Assembly (NCBI RefSeq): GCF_034555965.1
Contig: NZ_JAYDCK010000003.1
Span: 1,426,001-1,490,000, forward strand
DNA length: 64,000 nt
DNA from: Aquicoccus sp. G2-2
GTDB taxonomy: Bacteria > Pseudomonadota > Alphaproteobacteria > Rhodobacterales > Rhodobacteraceae
Direction: 5' to 3'
A program made the translations under genes and the position numbers. The notes below the pieces were generated by a model. The model ran no database searches, was not told the origin of the DNA, and was given only the letters and a program-made list of their open reading frames with translations. Shown in pieces: positions 38,202 to 46,996 of this stretch. Each line of letters opens with the position of its first letter. Position 1 is the first letter of the stretch.

Positions 38202-39599
38202 ATGACAGCAACCCGCACGGAATCCGACAGTTTCGGCCCGCTCGATGTACCCGCCAACAAATACTGGGGCGCGCAAACCCAACGCTCGCTGATGAACTTC
38301 CCGATCGGTTGGGAAAAACAGCCCGTTGCCATCATCCGCGCGCTTGGCGTGATCAAACAGGCCTGCGCGCAAGCTAACAAGGCCTCCGGCAAGCTCGACG
38401 CAAAGCTGGCCGACGCCATCATCACCGCCGCCGGTGAGGTGATCGACGGCAAGCTCGATGACAATTTTCCGCTCGTCGTCTGGCAAACCGGCTCCGGCAC
38501 GCAATCAAACATGAATGCCAACGAGGTGATTTCGAACCGCGCCATTGAACTTCTGGGCGGCACCATCGGCTCCAAGGTTCCCGTCCATCCCAACGATCAC
38601 GTCAACATGGGCCAATCCTCCAACGATACCTTCCCCACCGCAATGCACATCGCCACCGCCATGTCGGTGCGCGATGTTCTGCTCCCCGGCCTCGAAAAAC
38701 TGCTCGCCGGGCTGGACGCGAAATCAAACGAATTCAAAGCCATCATCAAGATTGGCCGCACCCATACACAAGACGCCACGCCGCTCACGCTGGGGCAGGA
38801 ATTCTCCGGTTATGCCCAGCAAATCCGCCAAGGCATCGCGCGCATAAACGCCGCCCTGCCCGGCATTTATGAACTGGCCCAAGGCGGCACAGCGGTCGGC
38901 ACCGGGCTCAACACAGTCGAAGGTTGGGGCGAAACCGTCGCCGCCAACATGGCCGAAATCACTGGCCTGCCCTTCGTCACCGCCCCCAACAAGTTCGAAG
39001 CCCTCGCCGCCCATGATGCCATGGTGTTCATGTCCGGCGCGCTCGCCACTGTGGCCGCGTCCTGCTACAAGATCGCCAACGATATCCGCTTTCTCGGCTC
39101 CGGCCCGCGTTCCGGCCTCGGGGAGCTGATCCTGCCAGAGAACGAACCCGGCTCCTCGATCATGCCCGGCAAGGTCAACCCGACGCAAGCCGAAGCGATG
39201 ACACAAGTGGCCGCACACGTGATGGGTAACGACGCCGCGATCAAGTTCGCAGGCTCTCAAGGCCAGTTCGAGTTGAACGTCTACAACCCGATGATGAGCT
39301 ATAACCTCCTGCAATCCATTCAGCTTCTGGGCGATGTCACCGACAGCTTCACCAAGCGGATGCTCTTGGGGATCGAGGCCAACACAGCGCGGATCGAGAA
39401 GCTGATGACCGAAAGCCTGATGCTGGTAACGGCGCTTGCCCCCACCATCGGCTATGACGCGGCCACGAAGGTCGCCAAGACCGCACACAAGAACGGCACC
39501 ACCCTGAAGGAAGAGGCCATCGCCCTTGGTTACGTCGATGCCGAAACATTCGACCGCGTGGTGCGCCCCGAAGACATGGTCGGCCCGAAAGCAAAATAA
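38202..39599 (+). CDS. fumC: Fumarate hydratase class II
   Basis: A 465-residue TCA-cycle enzyme converting fumarate and malate. TASKHSFGPLD-like start ([24 protein letters not shown]), [38 protein letters not shown] and the superfamily signature [16 protein letters not shown] are all intact. The stop overlaps the start of the DUF4169 gene by one base. Confidence 0.97.
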   Translation: MTATRTESDSFGPLDVPANKYWGAQTQRSLMNFPIGWEKQPVAIIRALGVIKQACAQANKASGKLDAKLADAIITAAGEVIDGKLDDNFPLVVWQTGSGTQSNMNANEVISNRAIELLGGTIGSKVPVHPNDHVNMGQSSNDTFPTAMHIATAMSVRDVLLPGLEKLLAGLDAKSNEFKAIIKIGRTHTQDATPLTLGQEFSGYAQQIRQGIARINAALPGIYELAQGGTAVGTGLNTVEGWGETVAANMAEITGLPFVTAPNKFEALAAHDAMVFMSGALATVAASCYKIANDIRFLGSGPRSGLGELILPENEPGSSIMPGKVNPTQAEAMTQVAAHVMGNDAAIKFAGSQGQFELNVYNPMMSYNLLQSIQLLGDVTDSFTKRMLLGIEANTARIEKLMTESLMLVTALAPTIGYDAATKVAKTAHKNGTTLKEEAIALGYVDAETFDRVVRPEDMVGPKAK

Positions 39600-39781
39600 T
39601 GGCGGAGCCGATCAATCTCAACAAGGCCAGAAAGCTGAAGGAGCGCCTGAAAAGGCGCTCCCAAGCTTCTGAGAACGTGGTGAAACATGGCCGGACAAAG
39701 GAACAGAAAGCCGTTGACCTCGCCCGCGCCTGCAAGGCCGCAAACCACCTTGATGCGCATCGCACGACGAAGGACGACTAA
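39599..39781 (+). CDS. DUF4169 family small protein
   Basis: A 60-residue basic protein starting [20 protein letters not shown], the DUF4169 signature, continuing with ASENVVKHGRTKEQKAVDLARA. Found in alphaproteobacteria directly after fumC and before a ribbon-helix-helix gene. Function unknown. Confidence 0.85.
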   Translation: MAEPINLNKARKLKERLKRRSQASENVVKHGRTKEQKAVDLARACKAANHLDAHRTTKDD

Positions 39782-39784
39782 GCC

Positions 39785-40003
39785 ATGCCGCGCCCGGTGA
39801 AACACTCGCTCACCCTGCGCGGCCACCGCACGTCTGTCTCGCTCGAGGCCGAATTCTGGCAGGCTTTCCGAAATATCGCGGTCGAGCGCGGCCAACCCCT
39901 CAATGCGCTCGGAGCCGAAATTGACGAAGCCCGCGCCCCCGACACCGGCCTCGCCTCGGCCATTCGCCTGTTCGTGCTGAATCACTATATCGGAAAACCC
40001 TGA
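39785..40003 (+). CDS. Ribbon-helix-helix domain protein
   Basis: A 72-residue protein. HSLTLRGHRTSVSLEAEFWQAFRNIAVERG forms the beta strand plus first helix of a RHH (MetJ/Arc-type) DNA-binding fold, and GLASAIRLFVLNHY the second. It follows the DUF4169 gene by three bases. In this family the fumC-DUF4169-RHH block is conserved. A toxin partner is not visible. Confidence 0.85.
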   Translation: MPRPVKHSLTLRGHRTSVSLEAEFWQAFRNIAVERGQPLNALGAEIDEARAPDTGLASAIRLFVLNHYIGKP

Positions 40004-40094
40004 ACAGCGGGCCGCTCAGAAATCCCTCCGTCGGCCGCGCAGACCTCAACAGTCGCCCAAGCTTCCTGCCCACACCCGACGCAAGCCAGGCCTT

Positions 40095-40499
40095 TCAGCC
40101 CGCCAGCCCCGCCGCCTTGTCGTCCACCGACGCGGCCAGCGCCTCTGCCCGTGCCGCGAGTTCGGCCATGCTCTCAAGCACACTTTCCGGCACCACCGGC
40201 ACCTCTACTCGTTCGGCCTCTGGCATCGGCGCATTTCTGAGCCGCTCAAGTTCGGCTTCCATGCCTGACAGCTTATCGTTCAAATCACGCAGCTTGTCTT
40301 CCACGCCTGCCGTCCTGTCAGCCAGCATCAGACCGGCCATCAACAGCATCCGCGCTTCCGGCAAACGCCCGATCTGGTCAGTCAACACTGCCGCTTCACG
40401 GTCAAGCATCTCTGCCGCCGAATGCAGGTAATGCTCTTCGCCCTCCTGACAGGAGACCTCGAAACTGCGCCCGCCGATCCTGATTTCCACTTCCGGCAT
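40095..40499 (-). CDS. zapA: Cell division protein ZapA
   Basis: A 134-residue ZapA. MPEVEIRIGGRSFEVSCQEGEEHYLHSAAEMLDREA is the globular N-terminus, followed by MLLMAGLMLADRTAGVEDKLRDLNDKL and a coiled-coil. It binds FtsZ and bundles filaments at the Z ring. The ATG at 40499 overlaps the upstream stop (TGATG), so the two genes are coupled. Confidence 0.92.
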   Translation of the reverse strand: MPEVEIRIGGRSFEVSCQEGEEHYLHSAAEMLDREAAVLTDQIGRLPEARMLLMAGLMLADRTAGVEDKLRDLNDKLSGMEAELERLRNAPMPEAERVEVPVVPESVLESMAELAARAEALAASVDDKAAGLAG

Positions 40500-40978
40500 C
40501 ACCCTGCCTCCTGTTCGCTGACCAGCGGCCCAAGCGCGTCGAGAATCGCCGCCGTCTCGGCCACATCTGCCGCCCGTGCGGCGCGCAGCCCTTCCAACTC
40601 GGCCAACATCGCCTTGTTGATCAGATGCGGCTCCCCGACACCCTGCTCATTGGCCTCTCGCAACGCCGCGTTGGACTGGCGCAATTGCTCGTTCGCGGCG
40701 CGCAGCCGTTGCAACTCACTGTCAAGCCGCGCCACCGCCTGCGCCTGTCCGGCACCCTGCGCCGCCAGTTCAGCAATCTTGGTGGCCTGCTTTTCGTGCA
40801 GCGCCCTGATCCGCTCTTCCAACTGCGCGGTGGCAAGCTTTTCATCCTCCAGATCCGCTTTGGCTCGCGTCAACTCTTCCGGGTCGGTGCCACCACCCGC
40901 ATCGAAAGCTTCCACCCCCGCTGCAATCCGGTCGAGCGCCGCAGTCATCCTGCGCTCCAGTTCTTCTATCTGGCTCAT
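40499..40978 (-). CDS. Coiled-coil protein, zapA partner of unknown function
   Basis: A 159-residue protein from ATG 40978 (MSQIEELERRMTAALDRIAAG). Almost all predicted as continuous coiled coil: heptads in LEDEKLATAQLEERIRALHEKQATKIAELAAQ and LDSELQRLRAANEQLRQSNAALREANEQG. Translationally coupled to zapA, which suggests a role in cell division or Z-ring architecture. A ZapB-like function is possible but not shown. Confidence 0.75.
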   Translation of the reverse strand: MSQIEELERRMTAALDRIAAGVEAFDAGGGTDPEELTRAKADLEDEKLATAQLEERIRALHEKQATKIAELAAQGAGQAQAVARLDSELQRLRAANEQLRQSNAALREANEQGVGEPHLINKAMLAELEGLRAARAADVAETAAILDALGPLVSEQEAG

Positions 40979-41334
40979 GCCCCGCTCCTTCGGTTTCCTC
41001 AAGCTCAGCGCGGTTTCTTTTTTGCCCCGTCACTGGCTGCCGCCCGCAATGGGCGCCTGCTGTGTCCGGCCATGGCCCGGCGGTAGTTCCACCGCGAATC
41101 GGTCCTGTTACCAGATCGCTTCAAGTTTAGTGCCTTTCACCTTGTTTCCAAACAAGGAAACGCGAAATGCCCCCGGCTGCGGCCCTGACTTGCGTAAATT
41201 CGCCCACTTGCGCCCCCCAAAGACCCTGTTAGAGCGTTTGCTGAAAAACCCTGTCGCGGTGTTTCCACAAACCGTTTAAGAAAACACCAGCCCGGCCACC
41301 ACGCACAGGCCGACAACCAAAGGAGCCTGCCCCC
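40979..41334. other. 356-bp region between divergent zapA-operon and tkt, with inverted repeat
   Basis: No gene found. It holds the divergent promoters. A perfect 8-bp inverted repeat CCTTGTTT-CC-AAACAAGG lies at 41140-41157, and the overlapping GTTTCC/GGAAAC pair (41144-41161) can form instead, so the stretch can adopt two exclusive hairpins. Smaller local stems include GCGGT/ACCGC near 41080-41096 and GCCC/GGGC near 41042-41054. Confidence 0.5.
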
Positions 41335-43365
41335 GTGGACACCACCACCCGCCTCGTCGCCGACCTCGCCGCCGCTCATCCCGACCACTGGATGCGCGCC
41401 GCCGCCATCCGCACACTCACGCTTGACGCCGTCCATGCCGCCAACTCCGGCCATTCGGGAATGCCCATGGGCATGGCCGATGTCGCCACGGTGCTTTACT
41501 CGAAGCATCTCAAATTCGATGCCGCCGCGCCGCAATGGCCCGATCGTGACCGCTTTATCCTGTCGGCCGGGCATGGCTCCATGCTGCTTTACTCCTTGCT
41601 CTACCTCACCGGCTATCCCGAAATGACGCTCCAGCAGTTGCGCGATTTCCGCCAATGGGGTGCCATTACCGCAGGCCACCCGGAATACGGCCACGCTCCG
41701 GGCATCGAAACCACCACCGGCCCGCTCGGTCAGGGTATCGCCAACGCCGTCGGCTTTGCCATCGCCGAAGAAATCCAGCGCGCGCGTCTGGGTGCCGATC
41801 TCGTCGATCACCATACCTATGCCATCGCCGGTGATGGCTGCCTGATGGAAGGCATCTCGCAAGAAGCCATCGCTCTCGCCGGGCGCCAACAGCTTGGCCG
41901 CCTCACCGTCTTTTGGGACAACAACGACATCACCATCGACGGCAAGGTTTCGCTTTCCGACAGAACCGATCAACCCGCCCGCTTCGCCGCCTCTGGCTGG
42001 CATGTGCAGGAAATCGACGGCCACGACCCCGAAGCCATCGACGCCGCCATAACCGCCGCGAAAGCCTCCAACCTGCCCTCGATGATCGCCTGCAAGACCC
42101 ATATCGCCCTTGGCCATGCGGCACAGGATACCTCCAAAGGCCACGGCGCGCTTACCAATGACGCCGATCTTATCGCCGCCAAGCAAGCCTATGGCTGGAC
42201 AACGAGCCCCTTCGAAGTTCCAGACGAGATCAAGTCATGGTGGGAACAGGTCGGCACACGCGGCAGCACAGCCCGCGCCGAATGGGATTCCCGCCTCCAA
42301 GCCCAATCCGAGCGCCGCCAGAGCGAATTTGCCCGCATCTACGCAGCTGATGCCCCCAAAAGCCTGCCCGGCCGCATCCGCGCTCTGAAGAAACAGATTT
42401 CCGACGAAGCGCCGAAACTTGCCACCCGCAAAAGCTCCGAAATGGTGCTCGAACTGGTCAACCAGATCATGCCCGAAACCGTCGGCGGCTCGGCCGATCT
42501 GACCGGCTCGAACAACACCAAAACCGGCGATCTGGGTATTTTCGACGTGGACAACCGCAAAGGCCGCTACATCCATTACGGCATCCGCGAACACGCCATG
42601 GCCGCCGCGATGAACGGCATGGCACTGCATGGCGGTATCCGTCCCTATGGTGGCACCTTCTTCTGCTTTACCGATTACGCCCGCCCGTCGATGCGCCTCG
42701 CCGCTCTCATGGGCATCCCGACCGTCTTCGTGATGACCCACGATTCCATCGGCGTCGGCGAAGACGGCCCCACCCATCAGCCGGTCGAGCATCTCGCCAT
42801 CTGCCGCGCCACCCCCAATAGCAACACCTTCCGCCCCTGCGATACGGTGGAAACCGCCGAAAGCTGGGAACTGGCGCTGACCTCCAAAACCACCCCCTCA
42901 GTGCTGGCCCTCACCCGGCAGGGCCTGCCGACGCTCAGGCGCGAGCATAAACAGAAAAACCTCACCGCTCAGGGTGCCTATGTGCTGGCCGAAGCCACCG
43001 GCAAGCGCCGCGCCATCCTGCTCGCCACCGGCTCGGAAGTCTCCGTCGCCATGGCCGCGCGCGACCTTCTGCAAGCCGAAGACATCGGCACCCGCGTCGT
43101 CTCCATGCCCTGCTGGGAGTTGTTCGAGGCGCAGGAGGAAAGCTACCGCCGCAAGGTGCTGCCCGCTGGCCCGGTTCGCGTCGGAATTGAGGCCGCAGGT
43201 CGGCTCGGCTGGGACCGCTGGCTTTCCGGCGAACGGGGCCGCGCCGCCAAATCCGGTTTTGTCGGGATGGAGGGGTTCGGCGCCTCTGCCCCGGCAGAGG
43301 TGCTTTTCGATAAATTCGGCATCACGCCGGAAGCGGTGGCAGACAAGGTCAAAGCCCTGCTCTAG
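41335..43365 (+). CDS. tkt: Transketolase
   Basis: A 676-residue ThDP enzyme of the pentose phosphate and Calvin-type pathways, with a GTG start at 41335 after AAAGGAGCC. The start [33 protein letters not shown], the ThDP motif [13 protein letters not shown]...[10 protein letters not shown] and the pyrimidine-side [17 protein letters not shown] are all normal. The 46-bp repeat follows the stop, then gap. Confidence 0.96.
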   Translation: MDTTTRLVADLAAAHPDHWMRAAAIRTLTLDAVHAANSGHSGMPMGMADVATVLYSKHLKFDAAAPQWPDRDRFILSAGHGSMLLYSLLYLTGYPEMTLQQLRDFRQWGAITAGHPEYGHAPGIETTTGPLGQGIANAVGFAIAEEIQRARLGADLVDHHTYAIAGDGCLMEGISQEAIALAGRQQLGRLTVFWDNNDITIDGKVSLSDRTDQPARFAASGWHVQEIDGHDPEAIDAAITAAKASNLPSMIACKTHIALGHAAQDTSKGHGALTNDADLIAAKQAYGWTTSPFEVPDEIKSWWEQVGTRGSTARAEWDSRLQAQSERRQSEFARIYAADAPKSLPGRIRALKKQISDEAPKLATRKSSEMVLELVNQIMPETVGGSADLTGSNNTKTGDLGIFDVDNRKGRYIHYGIREHAMAAAMNGMALHGGIRPYGGTFFCFTDYARPSMRLAALMGIPTVFVMTHDSIGVGEDGPTHQPVEHLAICRATPNSNTFRPCDTVETAESWELALTSKTTPSVLALTRQGLPTLRREHKQKNLTAQGAYVLAEATGKRRAILLATGSEVSVAMAARDLLQAEDIGTRVVSMPCWELFEAQEESYRRKVLPAGPVRVGIEAAGRLGWDRWLSGERGRAAKSGFVGMEGFGASAPAEVLFDKFGITPEAVADKVKALL

Positions 43366-43382
43366 GCGCGCCCCGGCAACTG

Positions 43383-43428
43383 CTTCATTTTGCCAAAAAT
43401 ATTCCGGGGTCCGGGGCAGCGCCCCGGT
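43383..43428. repeat. 46-bp dispersed repeat, copy 2
   Basis: Second copy of the repeat at 36685-36730 (45 of 46 bases identical), 17 bases after the tkt stop codon. It contains the GGGGC-AGC-GCCCC hairpin, which could act as a 3' end structure here. Confidence 0.85.
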
Positions 43429-43580
43429 CCTGCTCCCGTCAGGCGCGCCCACGACCGGGCGTATGGCAATGTTAGCGCAACCCACCCAAGTTTACGCTAA
43501 CATCCCTCTGCGCCCCCTTCCCCGCGCCCGCCGCGCGCTCTATGTACTGCCCAACGCGCATATCTTTCAGGAGCACCTCC

Positions 43581-44579
43581 ATGACACTCAAAGTCGGCAT
43601 CAACGGGTTTGGCCGCATCGGCCGCTGCACGCTTTCGCATATCGCGGGCTCAGGCCGCGACGATATCGAGGTGATCAAACTCAACGCCACCGGCCCGCTG
43701 GAAACCGCCGCCCACCTGATCAAGTATGACAGCGTGCATGGCCGTTTCCCCGGCGAGGTCACACTGGGCGACGGCACCATGGACCTTGGCCGTGGCCCGA
43801 TCCGGGTGTTTTCGACCTATGATCTCGATGAACTGGACTGGTCGGGCTGTGATGTCGTGCTTGAATGCACCGGCAAGTTTAATGACGGCACCAAGGCCAA
43901 TGCCCACCTCAGGAATGGCGCCGGGAAAGTGCTGCTTTCCGCCCCCGGCAAGAACGTCGATAAAACCATCGTTTTCGGCGTCAACCACGATCAGCTTACA
44001 GCCGCCGACAAGATGATCTCGAACGGCTCTTGCACCACCAACTGCCTCGCGCCGGTGGCGAAGGTGCTGAACGATACCTTCGGCATTGAGTCGGGCATCA
44101 TGACGACGATCCACGCCTATACCGGCGATCAGCCCACCCTCGACCGGCGCCACAAGGATCTCTACCGCGCCCGCGCCGCCGCCATGTCGATGATCCCCAC
44201 CTCCACCGGTGCCGCCAAAGCATTGGGCGAGGTGCTGCCCGAACTCGCAGGCAAACTCGACGGCTCCGCCATCCGCGTACCAACCCCGAATGTCTCCGCC
44301 GTCGATCTCACCTTTACCGCGGGCAAGGACGTCACGGTGGACGCCGTGAATGCCGCCATGCAAAAGGCCGCCGAGGGCGCACTGAAAGGCATCCTCGCCT
44401 ATGAACCCGCACCACTTGTTTCGGTCGATTTCAACCACAGCCCGGAAAGCTCGATCTTTGCCCCCGCCCAGACCAAGGTGATGGGCAAGCGCCTCGTGCG
44501 CGTGCTCGCCTGGTATGACAATGAATGGGGCTTTTCATGCCGCATGGCCGATGTGGCCGTCGCCATGGGCAAACTCTGA
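43581..44579 (+). CDS. gap: Glyceraldehyde-3-phosphate dehydrogenase (type I)
   Basis: A 332-residue NAD-dependent GAPDH. It opens MTLKVGINGFGRIGRCTLSHIA, carries the catalytic Cys in SNGSCTTNCLAPVAKV and the adjacent HAYTGDQPTLDRRH. The ATG at 43581 follows TCAGGAGCACCTCC; an upstream in-frame ATG at 43542 gives no family match. Acts with tkt in central carbon metabolism. Confidence 0.96.
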   Translation: MTLKVGINGFGRIGRCTLSHIAGSGRDDIEVIKLNATGPLETAAHLIKYDSVHGRFPGEVTLGDGTMDLGRGPIRVFSTYDLDELDWSGCDVVLECTGKFNDGTKANAHLRNGAGKVLLSAPGKNVDKTIVFGVNHDQLTAADKMISNGSCTTNCLAPVAKVLNDTFGIESGIMTTIHAYTGDQPTLDRRHKDLYRARAAAMSMIPTSTGAAKALGEVLPELAGKLDGSAIRVPTPNVSAVDLTFTAGKDVTVDAVNAAMQKAAEGALKGILAYEPAPLVSVDFNHSPESSIFAPAQTKVMGKRLVRVLAWYDNEWGFSCRMADVAVAMGKL

Positions 44580-44692
44580 GCGCGGCAAAACCCGCCAGCC
44601 TCGCCTTGTGTTAGCCAATCTCGTGCGGCATATCTGACCGATACCGGTTTCATCCCGGCACCGCTTACAGGGTTGATCCCGGAGTCCCGCCC

Positions 44693-44836
44693 ATGACCAA
44701 CAAGATCGCGATCTGGATCGGCATCATCGTGCTCGGGCTTCTGGGGCTGGACTTTTTCATGTTCGACTCGGCAGGCACGATTTATCTGCTGCGCAAATGG
44801 GCCGATCTGGTTGAATGGCTCGCCTTCTGGCGCTAA
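44693..44836 (+). CDS. Small (47-residue) membrane protein
   Basis: From ATG 44693 the frame reads MTNKIAIWIGIIVLGLLGLDFF, one membrane helix, then MFDSAGTIYLLRKWADLVEWLAFWR. The spacing from gap is 113 bp, with GGAGTC upstream of the ATG. The glyceraldehyde-3-phosphate dehydrogenase-adjacent position is familiar for a small conserved protein in Rhodobacteraceae. Function unknown. Confidence 0.65.
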   Translation: MTNKIAIWIGIIVLGLLGLDFFMFDSAGTIYLLRKWADLVEWLAFWR

Positions 44837-44888
44837 ACGGGCCAGCCCTGCGCGAAATCAGCGTGCAAAAATCAGTAGCTCGCGCGCC

Positions 44889-45383
44889 TCAACGCCCAAG
44901 CTTGGCCAGCAACTTGCGGTTTACCTCCGCCGGGACAAATTTCGACACGTCCCCGCCCAGCCGTGCAATCTCTTTCACCAGCTTGGAGGCAATCGCCTGC
45001 CGCCGCGCGTCGGCCATCAAAAAGACCGTCTCCACGCTGTCATCAAGCGCGCGGTTCATGCCGACCATCTGAAACTCGTATTCAAAATCCGCCACCGCGC
45101 GCAGCCCGCGCACGATCACCTTCGCGCCGACATCCTTGGCGCAGTCGATCAGCAGATTTTCGAACGGATGCACCGCAATCTCGGTGCCGGTGTCGCGCGC
45201 CAGTGCCGCCACCTCTTCCTCGATCATCGTCACTCGTTCTTCAAGGCTGAAAAGCGGCCCCTTGTCGCGGTTGATCGCCACTCCGATCACCAACTTATCA
45301 AGAAAGGCCGAGGCCCGCTTGATAATATCGGTATGCCCGTAAGTGATCGGGTCGAACGTGCCGGGATAGAGGCCGATACGCAT
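44889..45383 (-). CDS. coaD: Pantetheine-phosphate adenylyltransferase
   Basis: A 164-residue nucleotidyltransferase that makes dephospho-CoA from 4'-phosphopantetheine and ATP. The N-terminus RIGLYPGTFDPITYGHTDIIKRA has the T/HxGH motif. The second site usually reads ISSSLVKEIA; here it is IASKLVKEIARLGGDVSKFVP, a minor change. Transcribed away from the small membrane gene. Confidence 0.94.
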   Translation of the reverse strand: MRIGLYPGTFDPITYGHTDIIKRASAFLDKLVIGVAINRDKGPLFSLEERVTMIEEEVAALARDTGTEIAVHPFENLLIDCAKDVGAKVIVRGLRAVADFEYEFQMVGMNRALDDSVETVFLMADARRQAIASKLVKEIARLGGDVSKFVPAEVNRKLLAKLGR

Positions 45384-45475
45384 GACGTCTCCCTTCGCCG
45401 CGAGTGCGCAATATTATTACGCTGCAATGCAGTATCACGGCACAAAATGCAAGGCGTGAATATTCGGGGCGGCCA

Positions 45476-45910
45476 TCAATGCCCCATGATCATCCCTTCC
45501 AGCGCGGATTTCTCCATCGCCAGTTCGTCAATCCGCGCCTTCACCACATCGCCGATGGTCACGATCCCGACCAACTCTCCCTCTTCCACAACCGGCATAT
45601 GCCGGAAGCGGCCATTGGTCATGCGTTGCAGCACCATATCCGTGTCATCCGCCTTGGCGCAGCACACCGGGTTGCGCGTCATCATCTGATCCACCGTCTC
45701 GTCAAGGCAAACCGCCCCGCGCACCGCCAAAGAGCGCACGATATCGCGCTCCGAAATGATCCCCTGCACGGATGTTCCGTCTTTCGACACGATCAGTCCG
45801 CCGATCCGCCGTTCGGCCAGAATCTGCGCCGCTTCGGCCACCGATGTTCCGGGGGCAATGGTAATCACGCGGGCATCGCCCTTCGATTTCAGTATCTGGT
45901 GAACCAGCAT
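45476..45910 (-). CDS. CBS-domain pair protein
   Basis: A 144-residue protein with two CBS domains (about 8-70 and 75-135): VITIAPGTSVAEAAQILAERRIGGLIVSKDG...GIISERDIVRSLA and MTRNPVCCAKADDTDMVLQRMTNGRFRHMPVVEEGELVGIVTIGDVVK. Such free-standing pairs bind adenosine nucleotides and sense energy or redox state. The preferred start is MLVHQILKSKG at 45910. Confidence 0.88.
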   Translation of the reverse strand: MLVHQILKSKGDARVITIAPGTSVAEAAQILAERRIGGLIVSKDGTSVQGIISERDIVRSLAVRGAVCLDETVDQMMTRNPVCCAKADDTDMVLQRMTNGRFRHMPVVEEGELVGIVTIGDVVKARIDELAMEKSALEGMIMGH

Positions 45911-45983
45911 CGGCATTCCTCCGGTAGCTTCGATTTGGGCGCGTTGAGCATCCAGCGTTGCCGGGATGCGGCATTCTGTCAAG

Positions 45984-46880
45984 TCACACCAACCGTTCCA
46001 ACCGCGCCACCTCCCGGCGTACCCCCGCGCCCAGAAGGGCGGCAAATCGGTTCAGCCGCTCCAGTCGCTTGTCATCCTCGTGACGCACCAGATAAAAACT
46101 CCGCGTCAGGCTGAACTGGTCGGTCAGCACCTTCTTCACTCCCGGAAACGCGGGCAGCGCGAAGTCATGCACCACCCCCACGCCACACCCCAGCCTGATC
46201 CAGTTGATCTGCACCGACACCGAATTGCTGGCCAAAGCCACCTTCTCAAACGCCTTGCCGCTCAGGTAATCCAACTCCTTGTCAAAGATCATCTCGGGAA
46301 TATAGCCAATAATCCTGTGCCCTTGCAGATCGTCAAGGTGGCGCAACGTGCCGTGGCGGCGCAGGTAATCGGTCGACGCCGCCAGATGCAATTTATAATC
46401 GCTCAGCTTTTGCACCGTAAGCCGCCCCGCCTCCGGCTGGCTGACCATGATCGCCATATCCGCCTCGCGCTTCGACAGGTTGAGTATGCGCGGCAATGCC
46501 ACGATTTGAATTTCCAGATCAGGGTTCTGCGCGGCAATCTCTGAACAAACCTGCGGCAACAGGAAATTGGCACTGCCATCCGGCGCGCCGAGCCGGATTT
46601 GTCCGCTCAGCGCCTGGTTCGCCCCGCCAAGATCACTCACTGCCTCTTGCATCAACTGTTCGGCGCGCACCGCATGGCTCATCAACCTTTGCCCCTGCGG
46701 TGTCATCACATACCCGGTGGGCGATTTAGAGAACAGCGGCAGCCCCACCGCCGCTTCAATCCGCGCAATCCGGCGGCCCACCGTGGCCGGGTCAATCCGC
46801 AACCGCTTGCCCGCCCCACTCAGCGATTCCGCCCGCGCCACCGCAAGAAACACTTTCAAATCATCCCATTGCGGCTCCAT
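45984..46880 (-). CDS. LysR-type transcriptional regulator of the mmsA divergon
   Basis: A 298-residue LTTR. The helix-turn-helix is at about residues 20-45 (LSGAGKRLRIDPATVGRRIARIEAAVGLPLF), the effector-binding domain from about 90. The start at 46880 (MEPQWDDLKVFLAVARA) is supported by the family. It is divergent from mmsA with a TTGCAAAAATG/CATTTTTGCAA operator between them, so it probably controls mmsA in response to a valine-pathway metabolite. Confidence 0.9.
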   Translation of the reverse strand: MEPQWDDLKVFLAVARAESLSGAGKRLRIDPATVGRRIARIEAAVGLPLFSKSPTGYVMTPQGQRLMSHAVRAEQLMQEAVSDLGGANQALSGQIRLGAPDGSANFLLPQVCSEIAAQNPDLEIQIVALPRILNLSKREADMAIMVSQPEAGRLTVQKLSDYKLHLAASTDYLRRHGTLRHLDDLQGHRIIGYIPEMIFDKELDYLSGKAFEKVALASNSVSVQINWIRLGCGVGVVHDFALPAFPGVKKVLTDQFSLTRSFYLVRHEDDKRLERLNRFAALLGAGVRREVARLERLV

Positions 46881-46901
46881 ACCCGTTCCTTCCTCTTGGT
46901 A

Positions 46902-46958
46902 TTGCAAAAATGCAAAATGTCTTTTGGAATCTTGCCCCTTTTCCATCCATTTTTGCAA
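46902..46958. promoter_or_regulatory. Candidate LysR operator between lysR and mmsA
   Basis: TTGCAAAAATG at 46902-46912 and its exact reverse complement CATTTTTGCAA at 46948-46958 flank a 35-base spacer in the divergent promoter. A partial repeat TGCAAAATG adjoins the left arm at 46911-46919. LTTRs typically bind such spaced dyads. Confidence 0.6.
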
Positions 46959-46996
46959 GCCTATGATCTGCGCGACCAATCCAGAGGAGACCAAAA

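Noticed and set aside
39785..40003. Toxin-antitoxin pair with the ribbon-helix-helix protein
   Set aside because: The neighbour DUF4169 protein is a conserved small protein rather than a known toxin, and the block is tied to fumC; no RelE/ParE-like frame is present.
40979..41334. 6S RNA near zapA
   Set aside because: The zapA neighbourhood is the classical place for ssrS, and a short stem near 41140 recalls the 3' part of E. coli 6S. But 5' and 3' portions do not pair into a long rod, fau is absent, and only local stems form. Infernal with RF00013 would decide.
41137..42186. 349-residue minus-strand frame opposite tkt
   Set aside because: Antisense of the conserved transketolase; glycine-rich shadow composition typical of high GC.
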